From: Planctomycetota bacterium
GTDB taxonomy: Bacteria > Planctomycetota > UBA11346
DNA length: 16,191 nt
Assembly: GCA_013816415.1 (NCBI GenBank)
Contig: JACDEN010000012.1
Coordinates: 1-16,191, forward strand
Reading direction: 5' to 3'
Shown here: positions 8,064-14,225 of the stretch, in pieces
Layout: each line of letters opens with the position of its first letter
How positions within the stretch are numbered: the first letter of the stretch is position 1
Notes under the pieces: model-generated
Seen by the model: the letters and a program-made list of their open reading frames with translations, nothing else
Databases searched by the model: none
What the model was told of the DNA's origin: nothing
Position numbers and translations under genes: made by a program

Positions 8064-8479
8064 GAGTACCCCGGGAACTCCGGTTCGCACCGGCGTTCAG
8101 ATGGACGTGAACTGGAAATGACCCTGGGCGGGACGGCAGGCGCTGGAGCCCACCGGCCGCGGTCGGTATCGGTCCGATCGTCTGCAGGAGGTCTGCAGGA
8201 CGGGGACGGACCACAGCCGACAGGGATGAGACGGCGCCTCGCCGCCTTTCATAACCGCGAAATCAGCGCCGATGACCGGCCCCAGCCTCGACGATGCGTT
8301 TGCGACGCCCGTGCGGGGTCGCGTCACCTCCGCGACGCACGACGAGACCGTGGTTGCGACATCCCTGGAGTCGGACGTCAGCAGCGATGACCGTGTCGGA
8401 GGAATCCTTCAGCCGCTGGCTGTCAGCATCAACATCAACATCAACATCAGCCTCAGCATCAGCCGCGTCATCATCGGCA
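8064..8479. other. Intergenic region upstream of the CAP-protein gene
   Basis: About 415 bases between the 64-codon gene and the CAP-protein gene, both on the - strand. Open frames crossing it on the + strand are arginine-rich shadows with no ribosome binding site. It holds the CAGCAT-type tract (8424-8463) and a short direct repeat of GTCTGCAGGA (about 8178-8199). I see no tRNA, promoter or terminator that I can defend. Confidence 0.5.
8424..8463. repeat. Short tandem repeat, CAGCAT/CAACAT hexamer, about 6.7 copies
   Basis: Units read CAGCAT, three CAACAT, CAGCCT, CAGCAT and then CAGC. The tract begins 16 bases past the stop codon of the 64-codon gene on the - strand. The same CAGCAT unit recurs inside the tlpA-like gene at 10043-10058. 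Confidence 0.88.
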
Positions 8480-8674
8480 TCAGGTCTGCACGCAGCTGTC
8501 CGGCACCTGCTCGTACGACGGGTACGATTTCGCCACTTCGCGCAGGAAGCCCGCGTACAACGCGCGCGCGTCGAATTCCGCTCCGGGAACTGCGGCCTTC
8601 ACCGCCTTCTCGAGGGCCGGTCGCAGTTCCTGACCGAGGTATTCGAGGATCTTTTCCGGATGCACGCGCGCCAT
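8480..8674 (-). CDS. Small conserved-looking 64-residue protein in the tpx group
   Basis: A 64-residue product with an excellent ribosome binding site (GGAGG, 4 bases upstream of ATG 8674), 35 bases after the tpx stop codon. It is probably translated from the tpx message. The sequence looks like a real globular or helical protein: an amphipathic helix (HPEKILEYLGQELRPALEKA), then GAEFDARALYAGFLREVAKS, then YEQVPDSCV. There is a single Cys at residue 61 near the C-terminus. There is no signal peptide or membrane segment, so it should be cytoplasmic. I do not recognise a named family. Its position suggests a link with peroxide or thiol metabolism, which is inference only. Confidence 0.75.
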   Translation of the reverse strand: MARVHPEKILEYLGQELRPALEKAVKAAVPGAEFDARALYAGFLREVAKSYPSYEQVPDSCVQT

Positions 8675-8709
8675 GTGGCCTCCGATCGTTCGTGGTTGCT
8701 GCGACCTCG

Positions 8710-9207
8710 CTACTTCGTCGCGGCGAGCGCCTTGGCGTAATCGGGCTCGTTCGCGATCTCGGGAACCAGCTCGGCATGGCGCACCATGCCGGCCGAGTCG
8801 AGAACGATCACCGCGCGCGCGAGCAGGCCCTGCAGCGGACCGTCGGCGATGAGCAGGCCGAAGTCCTTGCCGAAGGTCGAGCGGAAGGCCGACGCGGCGG
8901 CGACGCGGTCGATGCCCTCGGCACCGCAGAAACGCGACAGGGCGAAGGGCAGGTCCATCGACACGCACACCACCGCGGTGTCGGCGGCCTCGGCGGCGCG
9001 TTTGTTGAAGGTGCGCACCGAGGTCGCGCAGGTCGGGGTGTCGATGCTCGGGAAGATGTTCAGCACCACGCGCTTCCCGGCATAGGCCGCCGTCGCGAGC
9101 GGCGAGAGATCGCCCTTCACCAGGGCGAACGCCGGCGCCTTGGCGCCGACCTTCGGCAACTCGCCGACGGTGGTGAAAGGATTTCCCTTGAGGGTGAAGC
9201 GGGCCAT
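8710..9207 (-). CDS. tpx: Thiol peroxidase (atypical 2-Cys peroxiredoxin)
   Basis: A 165-residue enzyme that reduces hydrogen peroxide and alkyl hydroperoxides with electrons from thioredoxin. ATG 9207 has AGGAG upstream, and the N-terminus FTLKGNPFTTVGELPKVGAKAP matches Tpx closely. The peroxidatic cysteine is Cys60 in PSIDTPTCATSVRTFN, with Pro53 and Thr57 of the active-site motif. The resolving cysteine is Cys94 in LPFALSRFCGAEGI, the Tpx-specific arrangement. The C-terminal half has the expected VVLDSAGMVRHAELVPEIANEPDY. There is no signal peptide, so it is probably cytoplasmic. It lies 92 bases after the tlpA-like gene and 35 bases before the 64-codon gene on the same strand, suggesting a thiol-redox operon. 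Confidence 0.95.
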   Translation of the reverse strand: MARFTLKGNPFTTVGELPKVGAKAPAFALVKGDLSPLATAAYAGKRVVLNIFPSIDTPTCATSVRTFNKRAAEAADTAVVCVSMDLPFALSRFCGAEGIDRVAAASAFRSTFGKDFGLLIADGPLQGLLARAVIVLDSAGMVRHAELVPEIANEPDYAKALAATK

Positions 9208-9244
9208 GGCGGTCTCCTGGTTCGAGGCGGGATCAGAGCGCCCC

Positions 9245-9277
9245 GCGGCGGGACCGCAATCATCGATGGTCCGCCGT
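9245..9277. other. Inverted repeat between tlpA-like gene and tpx
   Basis: GGCGGGACC (9247-9255) can pair with GGTCCGCC (9268-9275), with one bulged G and a 12-base loop. The outer C-G pair (9246-9276) extends the stem to 9 base pairs. It sits in the 92-base gap of the probable operon. No T-run follows on the - strand, so a simple intrinsic terminator is not supported. It could be a processing or attenuation structure, or chance in GC-rich DNA. Confidence 0.3.
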
Positions 9278-9299
9278 CGAACGCGGCACAGGGAAGCGC

Positions 9300-10307
9300 T
9301 CAGGGATCTGTGACCAGCGCCTTCTTGAGCGCCGATTCCAGATTGCCCCCGCGCACATCGGTGGTGATCAGCGCGCCGTCGGGACCGACGAGGAACCCGC
9401 AGGGGATGGCATGGATGCCGAGCTTCTTGGCCCATCTGCCGTTCCAGCCATCGCCGTCGAAGATCTGCGGCCAGGCGATTGGCTGATCCGCCAGATACTT
9501 CTTCAATTTCGGCAGGTCGGAGTCGAGGCTCACTCCGATGATCTCGAAGCCGCGGGCATGGTAGGCGGCGTACGCCGCCGCGACCGTGGGCATCTCCCGC
9601 AGGCAGGGACCGCACCAGGTCGCCCACACATCCACCAGCACCACCTTGCCCGCCCATTGTCGCAGCTCGAAGGCGGATCCGTCGACGGTTCGCCCTGAGA
9701 GCTCGGGAAAGGGTTTGCCGATCTCGATCCCGAGCGCGGCGCGCGCCTGCTGCTGCGCTGTCGGCGGCGCCGCCGGCGTCAGCGCGTCGGATGCTGGAGG
9801 GGTGTGCGGATCGGCGTGCGCCTCTGGTGCATTCGCTGCCGTCGCGACCGCTGGTTCGCCGCGGTCACGGCTCCGCGGCACTCCATCCTCGTGCGCCGCA
9901 GCCTGGTCGCGGGCGAGAGCGGTGCGCTGCGCCGTGTCGAGCACAGCGATCAAGGCCCTGATCTCGGCCGCGGTCGCCTCGGCCGGCGCATTCTTTCCGT
10001 GCTTGCGGTACAGCTCCGCCGCCAGGTCGCCGCGCTGCTGATCAGCATCAGCATCAGCGGTCGCGTGAGCCGCGACCTGTTCGGGATGCGCGACCCGCAG
10101 ATAGGCGAGCCGTAGCGCCGCCACGTCGGCTGGATCGGCGATCGGAATGCCATGGTCCTTCAGCCATGCGACCAACGCGAGACGTTCTCCGAGACCGATG
10201 TCGTCGGGGACATCGACCGGCGCATCGACGTCGGCCGCCGAGACGACGCCCGCCAGCACGGATGCAGCCAGGATGGATGCGACGAGACCGGATGCGGACC
10301 ATGCCAT
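9300..10307 (-). CDS. Exported TlpA/ResA-like thioredoxin-fold protein with long linker
   Basis: A 335-residue protein. Start ATG 10307 is chosen over ATG 10319 because GAGGTG lies just upstream of it (10312-10317) and the signal peptide follows (residues 5-24, cut near VSAA). Residues 32-140 are mostly helical, with the in-frame repeat ADADAD at 84-89. Residues 140-190 are a Pro/Ala-rich linker. The redoxin domain (about 193-331) has LVDVWATWCGPCLREMP with the CXXC pair Cys232/Cys235, then GFEIIGVSLDSD, and the cis-Pro loop IHAIPCGFLV with Pro302. Such proteins reduce or rearrange disulfides in the periplasm, for example in cytochrome c maturation, or act as peroxide reductases. Unusually, a third cysteine (Cys303) follows the cis-proline, where Thr or Ser is common. 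It probably leads the operon with tpx. Confidence 0.88.
   Translation of the reverse strand: MAWSASGLVASILAASVLAGVVSAADVDAPVDVPDDIGLGERLALVAWLKDHGIPIADPADVAALRLAYLRVAHPEQVAAHATADADADQQRGDLAAELYRKHGKNAPAEATAAEIRALIAVLDTAQRTALARDQAAAHEDGVPRSRDRGEPAVATAANAPEAHADPHTPPASDALTPAAPPTAQQQARAALGIEIGKPFPELSGRTVDGSAFELRQWAGKVVLVDVWATWCGPCLREMPTVAAAYAAYHARGFEIIGVSLDSDLPKLKKYLADQPIAWPQIFDGDGWNGRWAKKLGIHAIPCGFLVGPDGALITTDVRGGNLESALKKALVTDP
10043..10058. repeat. In-frame CAGCAT tract within the tlpA-like gene
   Basis: CAGCAT, CAGCAT and CAGC. On the coding (-) strand it reads GCTGAT repeated and encodes Ala-Asp pairs at residues about 84-89. It is the same hexamer as the tract at 8424-8463. Confidence 0.7.
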
Positions 10308-10311
10308 GGGG

Positions 10312-10317
10312 CACCTC
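10312..10317 (-). promoter_or_regulatory. Ribosome binding site deciding the tlpA-like start
   Basis: GAGGTG on the - strand, 4 bases before ATG 10307. The competing in-frame ATG at 10319 has no purine-rich site upstream, so translation most likely begins at 10307. Confidence 0.6.
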
Positions 10318-10363
10318 ATGGGAGAGCATACCTTGGATAATCGCGCCGCGCCCAGTGGAAGAA

Positions 10364-10491
10364 GAGTCCGACGTCCGACGTCGGGACATCGACAACCCGC
10401 GGGTCTGCAGGCCAAAATCGGGGGCGATCACCGCTGCTATCGTCCCAGTGTCGTCTGTCTGTCTCTACGTCGGACGTCGGACGTCGGACTC
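10364..10491. repeat. Long inverted repeat built from ACGTCGG heptamers
   Basis: The left arm at 10364-10382 is the exact reverse complement of the right arm at 10473-10491 (19 bp), with a 90-bp spacer. The arms are themselves tandem heptamers: the right side carries three ACGTCGG units from 10467, and the left carries about two and a half units of the complement. The element fills most of the gap between the tlpA-like gene and the polylysine-tail gene, ending 3 bases from the latter's stop codon. It may form a long stem in the transcript or be a small mobile or repeat-family element. I found no transposase, and target-site duplications are not evident. Confidence 0.8.
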
Positions 10492-10494
10492 CCC

Positions 10495-10866
10495 CTACAT
10501 CTTCTTTTTCTTCTTCTTTTTCTCAGCCTTGGTCTGGTCGATGGAGAGGGCGATGTCGCCGGAATACATCACCCGCACCGGGTCCACCGTCGTCACCGCC
10601 TCCAGAGCGGCCTTCTTGAGGTCGATGGTGACCTCGGTGTCGGGGGTGATCTTCAGCGTCGTGGCCACGCCCTTCACCTCGATGGTCAGCGATTTCTTGT
10701 CGGCCGACGGCGTGATGACGCCGAAGACGATCTTCTTGTCGGAAGCCGGTGCCGCTGCGGCGCCGGTCGGAGCTGCGGGCGACGGCTTGGGATCGCCCGC
10801 CTCGGCGGCCAGCGCCGACGACATCAGCGCGATTCCCACGAGTGCGAGCGGAATGATCGGGCGCAT
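10495..10866 (-). CDS. Small exported protein with polylysine C-terminus
   Basis: A 123-residue product. ATG 10866 is chosen because GAGGTG lies 3 bases upstream and a signal peptide begins there (RPIIPLALVGIALMSSALAAEAG, cut near residue 20-22). A Pro/Ala linker (26-42) follows. A compact beta domain at about 44-112 then contains IVFGVITPSADKKSLTIEVKG and TEVTIDLKKA, which resembles the small beta-barrel of DUF5666-like or OB-like proteins, but only loosely. The end is KAEKKKKKKKM, seven consecutive lysines and a Met, encoded by a purine-only run next to the heptamer inverted repeat. The basic tail could bind nucleic acid, LPS or anionic polymers; this is a guess. Function is unknown. Confidence 0.75.
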   Translation of the reverse strand: MRPIIPLALVGIALMSSALAAEAGDPKPSPAAPTGAAAAPASDKKIVFGVITPSADKKSLTIEVKGVATTLKITPDTEVTIDLKKAALEAVTTVDPVRVMYSGDIALSIDQTKAEKKKKKKKM

Positions 10867-10961
10867 GGTCACCTCGTGGGCGCAGATTATCCGCCATCCG
10901 GCCATCGCCATGTCGTGAATCCCAGCACGGTCGGCCGCGCCTGGGGTCTCCGGCGATGCGC

Positions 10962-11236
10962 TCAGCGCACGGAGGCCTCGAGCCGCCACACATCCTTGGC
11001 GGGGATGGTCACGGTGCGCGCGGAGTCGGCATCGAGCGCGAGAATGAATCGCATGGACATTCCTCGCGGAGAAAACGCGACCACCTGCGATTGGTGACGC
11101 GACCCCTCGGCGTCCGCCCGTGCGTCATTCCGTGCCAACACGGGCGGGATGCCAGCTGATTTCCGGGCAAGGCAGGGTTCAGCACCACCGGCACGGCGCC
11201 TACCTGCTGCAGCGTCGCGCGCCATCGAACCGCCAA
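10962..11236 (-). pseudogene. Possible frameshifted gene remnant
   Basis: Two overlapping - strand frames carry protein-like pieces. Upstream (from about 11270 to 11160) one frame reads VRWRATLQQVGAVPVVLNPALPG. Downstream another frame reads SPRGMSMRFILALDADSART followed by VTIPAKDVWRLEASVR, ending at TGA 10962-10964. Together they look like the C-terminal part of one protein broken by a frameshift near 11155. There is no ribosome binding site or convincing start for either piece. The rest of 10867-11281 holds nothing I can support. I cannot name the family. In GC-rich DNA such frames can be chance, so confidence is low. Confidence 0.3.
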
Positions 11237-11281
11237 GGCGCCACAGCAGGACCCGAGGCGGTGATATTCGGGTTCAAAAAC

Positions 11282-14215
11282 TCAGCGTCGTCGCCGCAGC
11301 AATCCCACCCCGACCAGTCCGACCATCGCCAGCGCCGCCAGTCCCGATCCCGCTCCGCACGAGCGTCCATCGGCGGCCGCCGGCGCGTTCCCGCTCGAGG
11401 ACGCGGCGAGATCATAGGTCACCTGGTTGTCGCTGGTGGTGGCGGCGAACGACGGCAGGCCGCCGCTCGAGGCCGCGCCGACGGGAACATTCGCGATCAC
11501 CGTTCCGGCTACGGTCATGCCGCTGACCAGCACGGTGTAGTCCGCGCCGCTGCCGCTGATCACCGCGCTGAGCGGCCCGCCGGCGCTGCCGGAGAGCACG
11601 ACGTCGGCGGCGGTGAAGTCGGTGACCGCCGCGCTGACATGCACGCTGAAGAGGATCACCGGCGCCGCGGTCGGATCCGGCTGGCTGGCGTGCTGCTGGA
11701 TGGTGACGATCGGGCTGCCGAGCCCCGGCGGCACGAAGGTGATGCTGTTGTCGGTGCTGGTGCTGGCCGCCGTCGGATGGCCATTGGCGACGGCGGCGTC
11801 GGCCGGAACGCTCGCCACCACCGTGCCGCCAGTGGTCATGCCGCTGACGTTGGCGGTCCAGGTGGTGCCGCTGCCGGTGACGGCGGCGGTGATGACGCCG
11901 CCCGCGGTGCTGCCGGTGAAGCTGAGGTCGCTGCCGGTGAAGCCGGTGACCGGCGCGCTGAACTGCAGGGTGAATGACAGCGGGCCACTGATCGACGGAT
12001 CGGCCTGTCCGACCGCCTGGTTGATGGTGACGTTCGGACCGACGGTGTCGTAGACGCGCGTCAGCACGGCGGCATTGCAGGCGAAGCCGCCGGCGTTGGC
12101 CGCGCCCGACGCGATCTCGACGCGCACCGGCCCGGGACTCGCCGGCACCAGCGTCGCGGTATACGCGGCTCCGCTGCCGGCGAAGCCGGTGACTGCGCCA
12201 TTCGTGACCGCGATGTCGGCGGCGACGAAGTCGCTGACCGCGGTCGAGAAGGTGAACGTCAGGGGAATCGCCCGCGAGTGGGTCGGATCCGGAACTGTGG
12301 AGGCGATCGACGCCACCAGCGAGCTCTGGGTCAGCACGATCGGGATCTCGGGAAAGGAGCCGACCGTCAATGAGCGCACCGTCTGGGTGACATCGATGAA
12401 GCCCGCGCTGCGCACGCGGATCGATCCCACCACCACGTTGCTGATCACCAGGCGATAGACGCCGAACGCGACCTCGGTGAAGGGCATGAGATCGGCCTGA
12501 TTCAATCCGAACGAGACGGCCGCGCCGGAAATCTTCGCACCGGCGCCATCGGTGAGGGTGACATAGGCGCCGCCGACGGTGAGATCGAGGTCGGAATTGT
12601 TGACCATGGTGAGATGGACGTAGCCGAGCTGACGGTTCGCGGTTCCTGGCGGGCTCAATGCATAGGTGAACGAATCGGTGGTGTCCCCGATAAACGTCGC
12701 GGCGCGCACGCGCACGATGCCGCTGGGATGGGTGAGCAGGGTCTCGGCGGCGGCGATCACCGCGCCGTCGGAGCTGCCCGACACCTGCTTGATGATGGTG
12801 TTGGGGTGGCCGGGAAGGCTCACGACATACGCGCCGGCGCCGAGCGCGATATCGAGCGACTCCGCCGACGGCGACGAGGTCGCGGTATAATCGAGCCGGC
12901 CGTAGATCACCGGCAGGGAATAATTCGGAGGCAGCGCCCACGTCACCGTGGCGTCGCTGCTGGTCGACGCCGCGCTCGGCTTGCCGTTGCTGACCGCGGT
13001 GGCGGCGTCGGCGGGGATCGACGCGGTGAGGGTGCCCGGCCCGGACATTCCCGACAGTTCGAGCGTGTAGCTCGCGCCGCTGCCGAGCAGCGTGCGGATG
13101 ATCGGCTGCGGCGATGGGCTGGCGAGCACAACATCCGACGCGGTGAATCCATTCACCGGCGCGCTGAAGACGATGGCGAAGCGCACCGGATAGGTGCTCG
13201 CCGGATCGCTCTGCCCGGCGGCCTGACTGATGGTGACGGTCGGCCCGGCGCCGTCGTAGGTGCGGTTGAGCACGTTGGACGCCGCGTTGGCGACGCTCGC
13301 ACGATCGCGGGCCACGCCGGCGGCCACCGACACCTGGACGGCGGCGGCGGTGGGTATGATCTGCGCGAGGTAATCCTGCCCCCCGCCGTCGAGGCTCTGC
13401 ACCGTGCCGCCGCTCACCGTCAGGTCAGCGATGGTGAAGTCGCCGAGCGCGGCATCCACCGGCTTGACGAAATGGAGGGCGACCGGGACAGGATTGGCGG
13501 CGGTGGTCGCCGCAGCGGTGGTGGTGAGGGTGACCGTGCCCGGCGTAGGATCGGTCATGGTCAGCGCGATGCCGCCGAGGAGCCCGGCACGGACGCGGCT
13601 GCTGAAGGACAGCGCGGTGTACGGGCTCCTGGTGACGGTGGTGGTGGCGGTGGTGGTGGCGTTCGCGGTGATGCGGTATTGGCCGAGGCCGACCTCGGCT
13701 CCCGTGATGGTGACGCCGTTGAAGGTCACCACTGCGCCGGTGATCTTCGCGCCGGTGGCGAGATCGGTGACGAACAGATCATTCAGCCCCGGGTTCGCCG
13801 CGGTGTTGTTGGGATCGATGCGCAAGGTCAGCAGGCCGTAATGGCGGTTGGGATTGTTGATCGAGTACGAGAAGTTGTAGTCGATCGGGCTGTCGCAGTA
13901 CACGATGTTGACAAACTGGTCGAGCGGATCTGAATAGGCCAGCCAGGTCATGCGGCCCTGGGCATCCACCAGCGCCTCGGGCGGGCTCATCGCCGGGCCG
14001 GTGAACTGGTAGAAGATCTGGCTCGTGGGCGGAGCGTCGATGACGAAGCCGGTCGGACCGCACGGCAGGGTGATCGACCGCGAGAACGACGGGACGCTTC
14101 CCGGTGTGTACGGGACATCGACGGTGAGCGGCGGCAGCGTCAGGTCGTAGACCTGCGCGCGCGCCGACGGTGACAGCAGCGCGACGATCACAGCGATGAG
14201 CACGATGCGCGTCAT
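11282..14215 (-). CDS. Large secreted Ig-like repeat protein with C-terminal sorting-like tail
   Basis: A 977-residue protein. ATG 14215 has GGAGG 4 bases upstream and a clean signal peptide (residues 1-20, ending SARA). A unique N-terminal domain covers 21-117. Five bacterial Ig-like repeats lie at about 227-320, 325-426, 630-722, 727-827 and 835-935. Several carry the hallmarks of this family: VTINQAVGQADP, FSAPVTGFTGSDL, SGMTTGGTVVASVPADAA and STSTDN. A larger unit is duplicated: residues about 118-426 and 522-827 share the order strand-rich domain (TGAKITGAVVTF / GAKISGAAVSF), then two Ig repeats. The end is CGAGSG (953-958), a hydrophobic segment and RRRR, a tripartite sorting-type tail like GlyGly-CTERM or MYXO-CTERM. 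It is probably displayed on the cell surface as an adhesin or structural fibre. It is the last gene of the operon with the barrel gene 10 bases upstream. Confidence 0.88.
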   Translation of the reverse strand: MTRIVLIAVIVALLSPSARAQVYDLTLPPLTVDVPYTPGSVPSFSRSITLPCGPTGFVIDAPPTSQIFYQFTGPAMSPPEALVDAQGRMTWLAYSDPLDQFVNIVYCDSPIDYNFSYSINNPNRHYGLLTLRIDPNNTAANPGLNDLFVTDLATGAKITGAVVTFNGVTITGAEVGLGQYRITANATTTATTTVTRSPYTALSFSSRVRAGLLGGIALTMTDPTPGTVTLTTTAAATTAANPVPVALHFVKPVDAALGDFTIADLTVSGGTVQSLDGGGQDYLAQIIPTAAAVQVSVAAGVARDRASVANAASNVLNRTYDGAGPTVTISQAAGQSDPASTYPVRFAIVFSAPVNGFTASDVVLASPSPQPIIRTLLGSGASYTLELSGMSGPGTLTASIPADAATAVSNGKPSAASTSSDATVTWALPPNYSLPVIYGRLDYTATSSPSAESLDIALGAGAYVVSLPGHPNTIIKQVSGSSDGAVIAAAETLLTHPSGIVRVRAATFIGDTTDSFTYALSPPGTANRQLGYVHLTMVNNSDLDLTVGGAYVTLTDGAGAKISGAAVSFGLNQADLMPFTEVAFGVYRLVISNVVVGSIRVRSAGFIDVTQTVRSLTVGSFPEIPIVLTQSSLVASIASTVPDPTHSRAIPLTFTFSTAVSDFVAADIAVTNGAVTGFAGSGAAYTATLVPASPGPVRVEIASGAANAGGFACNAAVLTRVYDTVGPNVTINQAVGQADPSISGPLSFTLQFSAPVTGFTGSDLSFTGSTAGGVITAAVTGSGTTWTANVSGMTTGGTVVASVPADAAVANGHPTAASTSTDNSITFVPPGLGSPIVTIQQHASQPDPTAAPVILFSVHVSAAVTDFTAADVVLSGSAGGPLSAVISGSGADYTVLVSGMTVAGTVIANVPVGAASSGGLPSFAATTSDNQVTYDLAASSSGNAPAAADGRSCGAGSGLAALAMVGLVGVGLLRRRR
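11285..11356 (-). other. C-terminal sorting-like signal of the Ig-repeat protein
   Basis: The last 24 codons encode Cys-Gly-Ala-Gly-Ser-Gly, about 15 hydrophobic residues (LAALAMVGLVGVGLL) and four arginines directly before the stop. This is the layout of C-terminal tags recognised by rhombosortase- or exosortase-like processing enzymes. No such enzyme gene is in the window. Confidence 0.6.
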
Positions 14216-14219
14216 GGAG

Positions 14220-14224
14220 CCTCC
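14220..14224 (-). promoter_or_regulatory. Ribosome binding site of the Ig-repeat gene
   Basis: GGAGG on the - strand, 4 bases before ATG 14215 and within the 10-base gap after the barrel gene. It excludes the far longer frame extending to 14764 as the true start. Confidence 0.75.
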
Positions 14225-14225
14225 G

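Noticed and set aside
8178..8199. Direct repeat of GTCTGCAGGA as an operator or attachment site
   Set aside because: Only two adjacent copies of about 10-11 bases, with no neighbouring regulator, integrase or tRNA gene.
6975..8390. A 471-codon open frame on the + strand opposite the CAP gene
   Set aside because: No domain, Arg/Gly-rich, and the CAP domain on the other strand is clear.
8424..8463. CRISPR array
   Set aside because: The units are contiguous 6-mers without spacers; the other tandem tracts likewise lack repeat-spacer structure and no cas gene is present.
12614..13933. A 439-codon open frame on the + strand inside the Ig-repeat gene
   Set aside because: Gly/Arg/Asp/His-rich shadow of the repeat protein, with no ribosome binding site and no family pattern.
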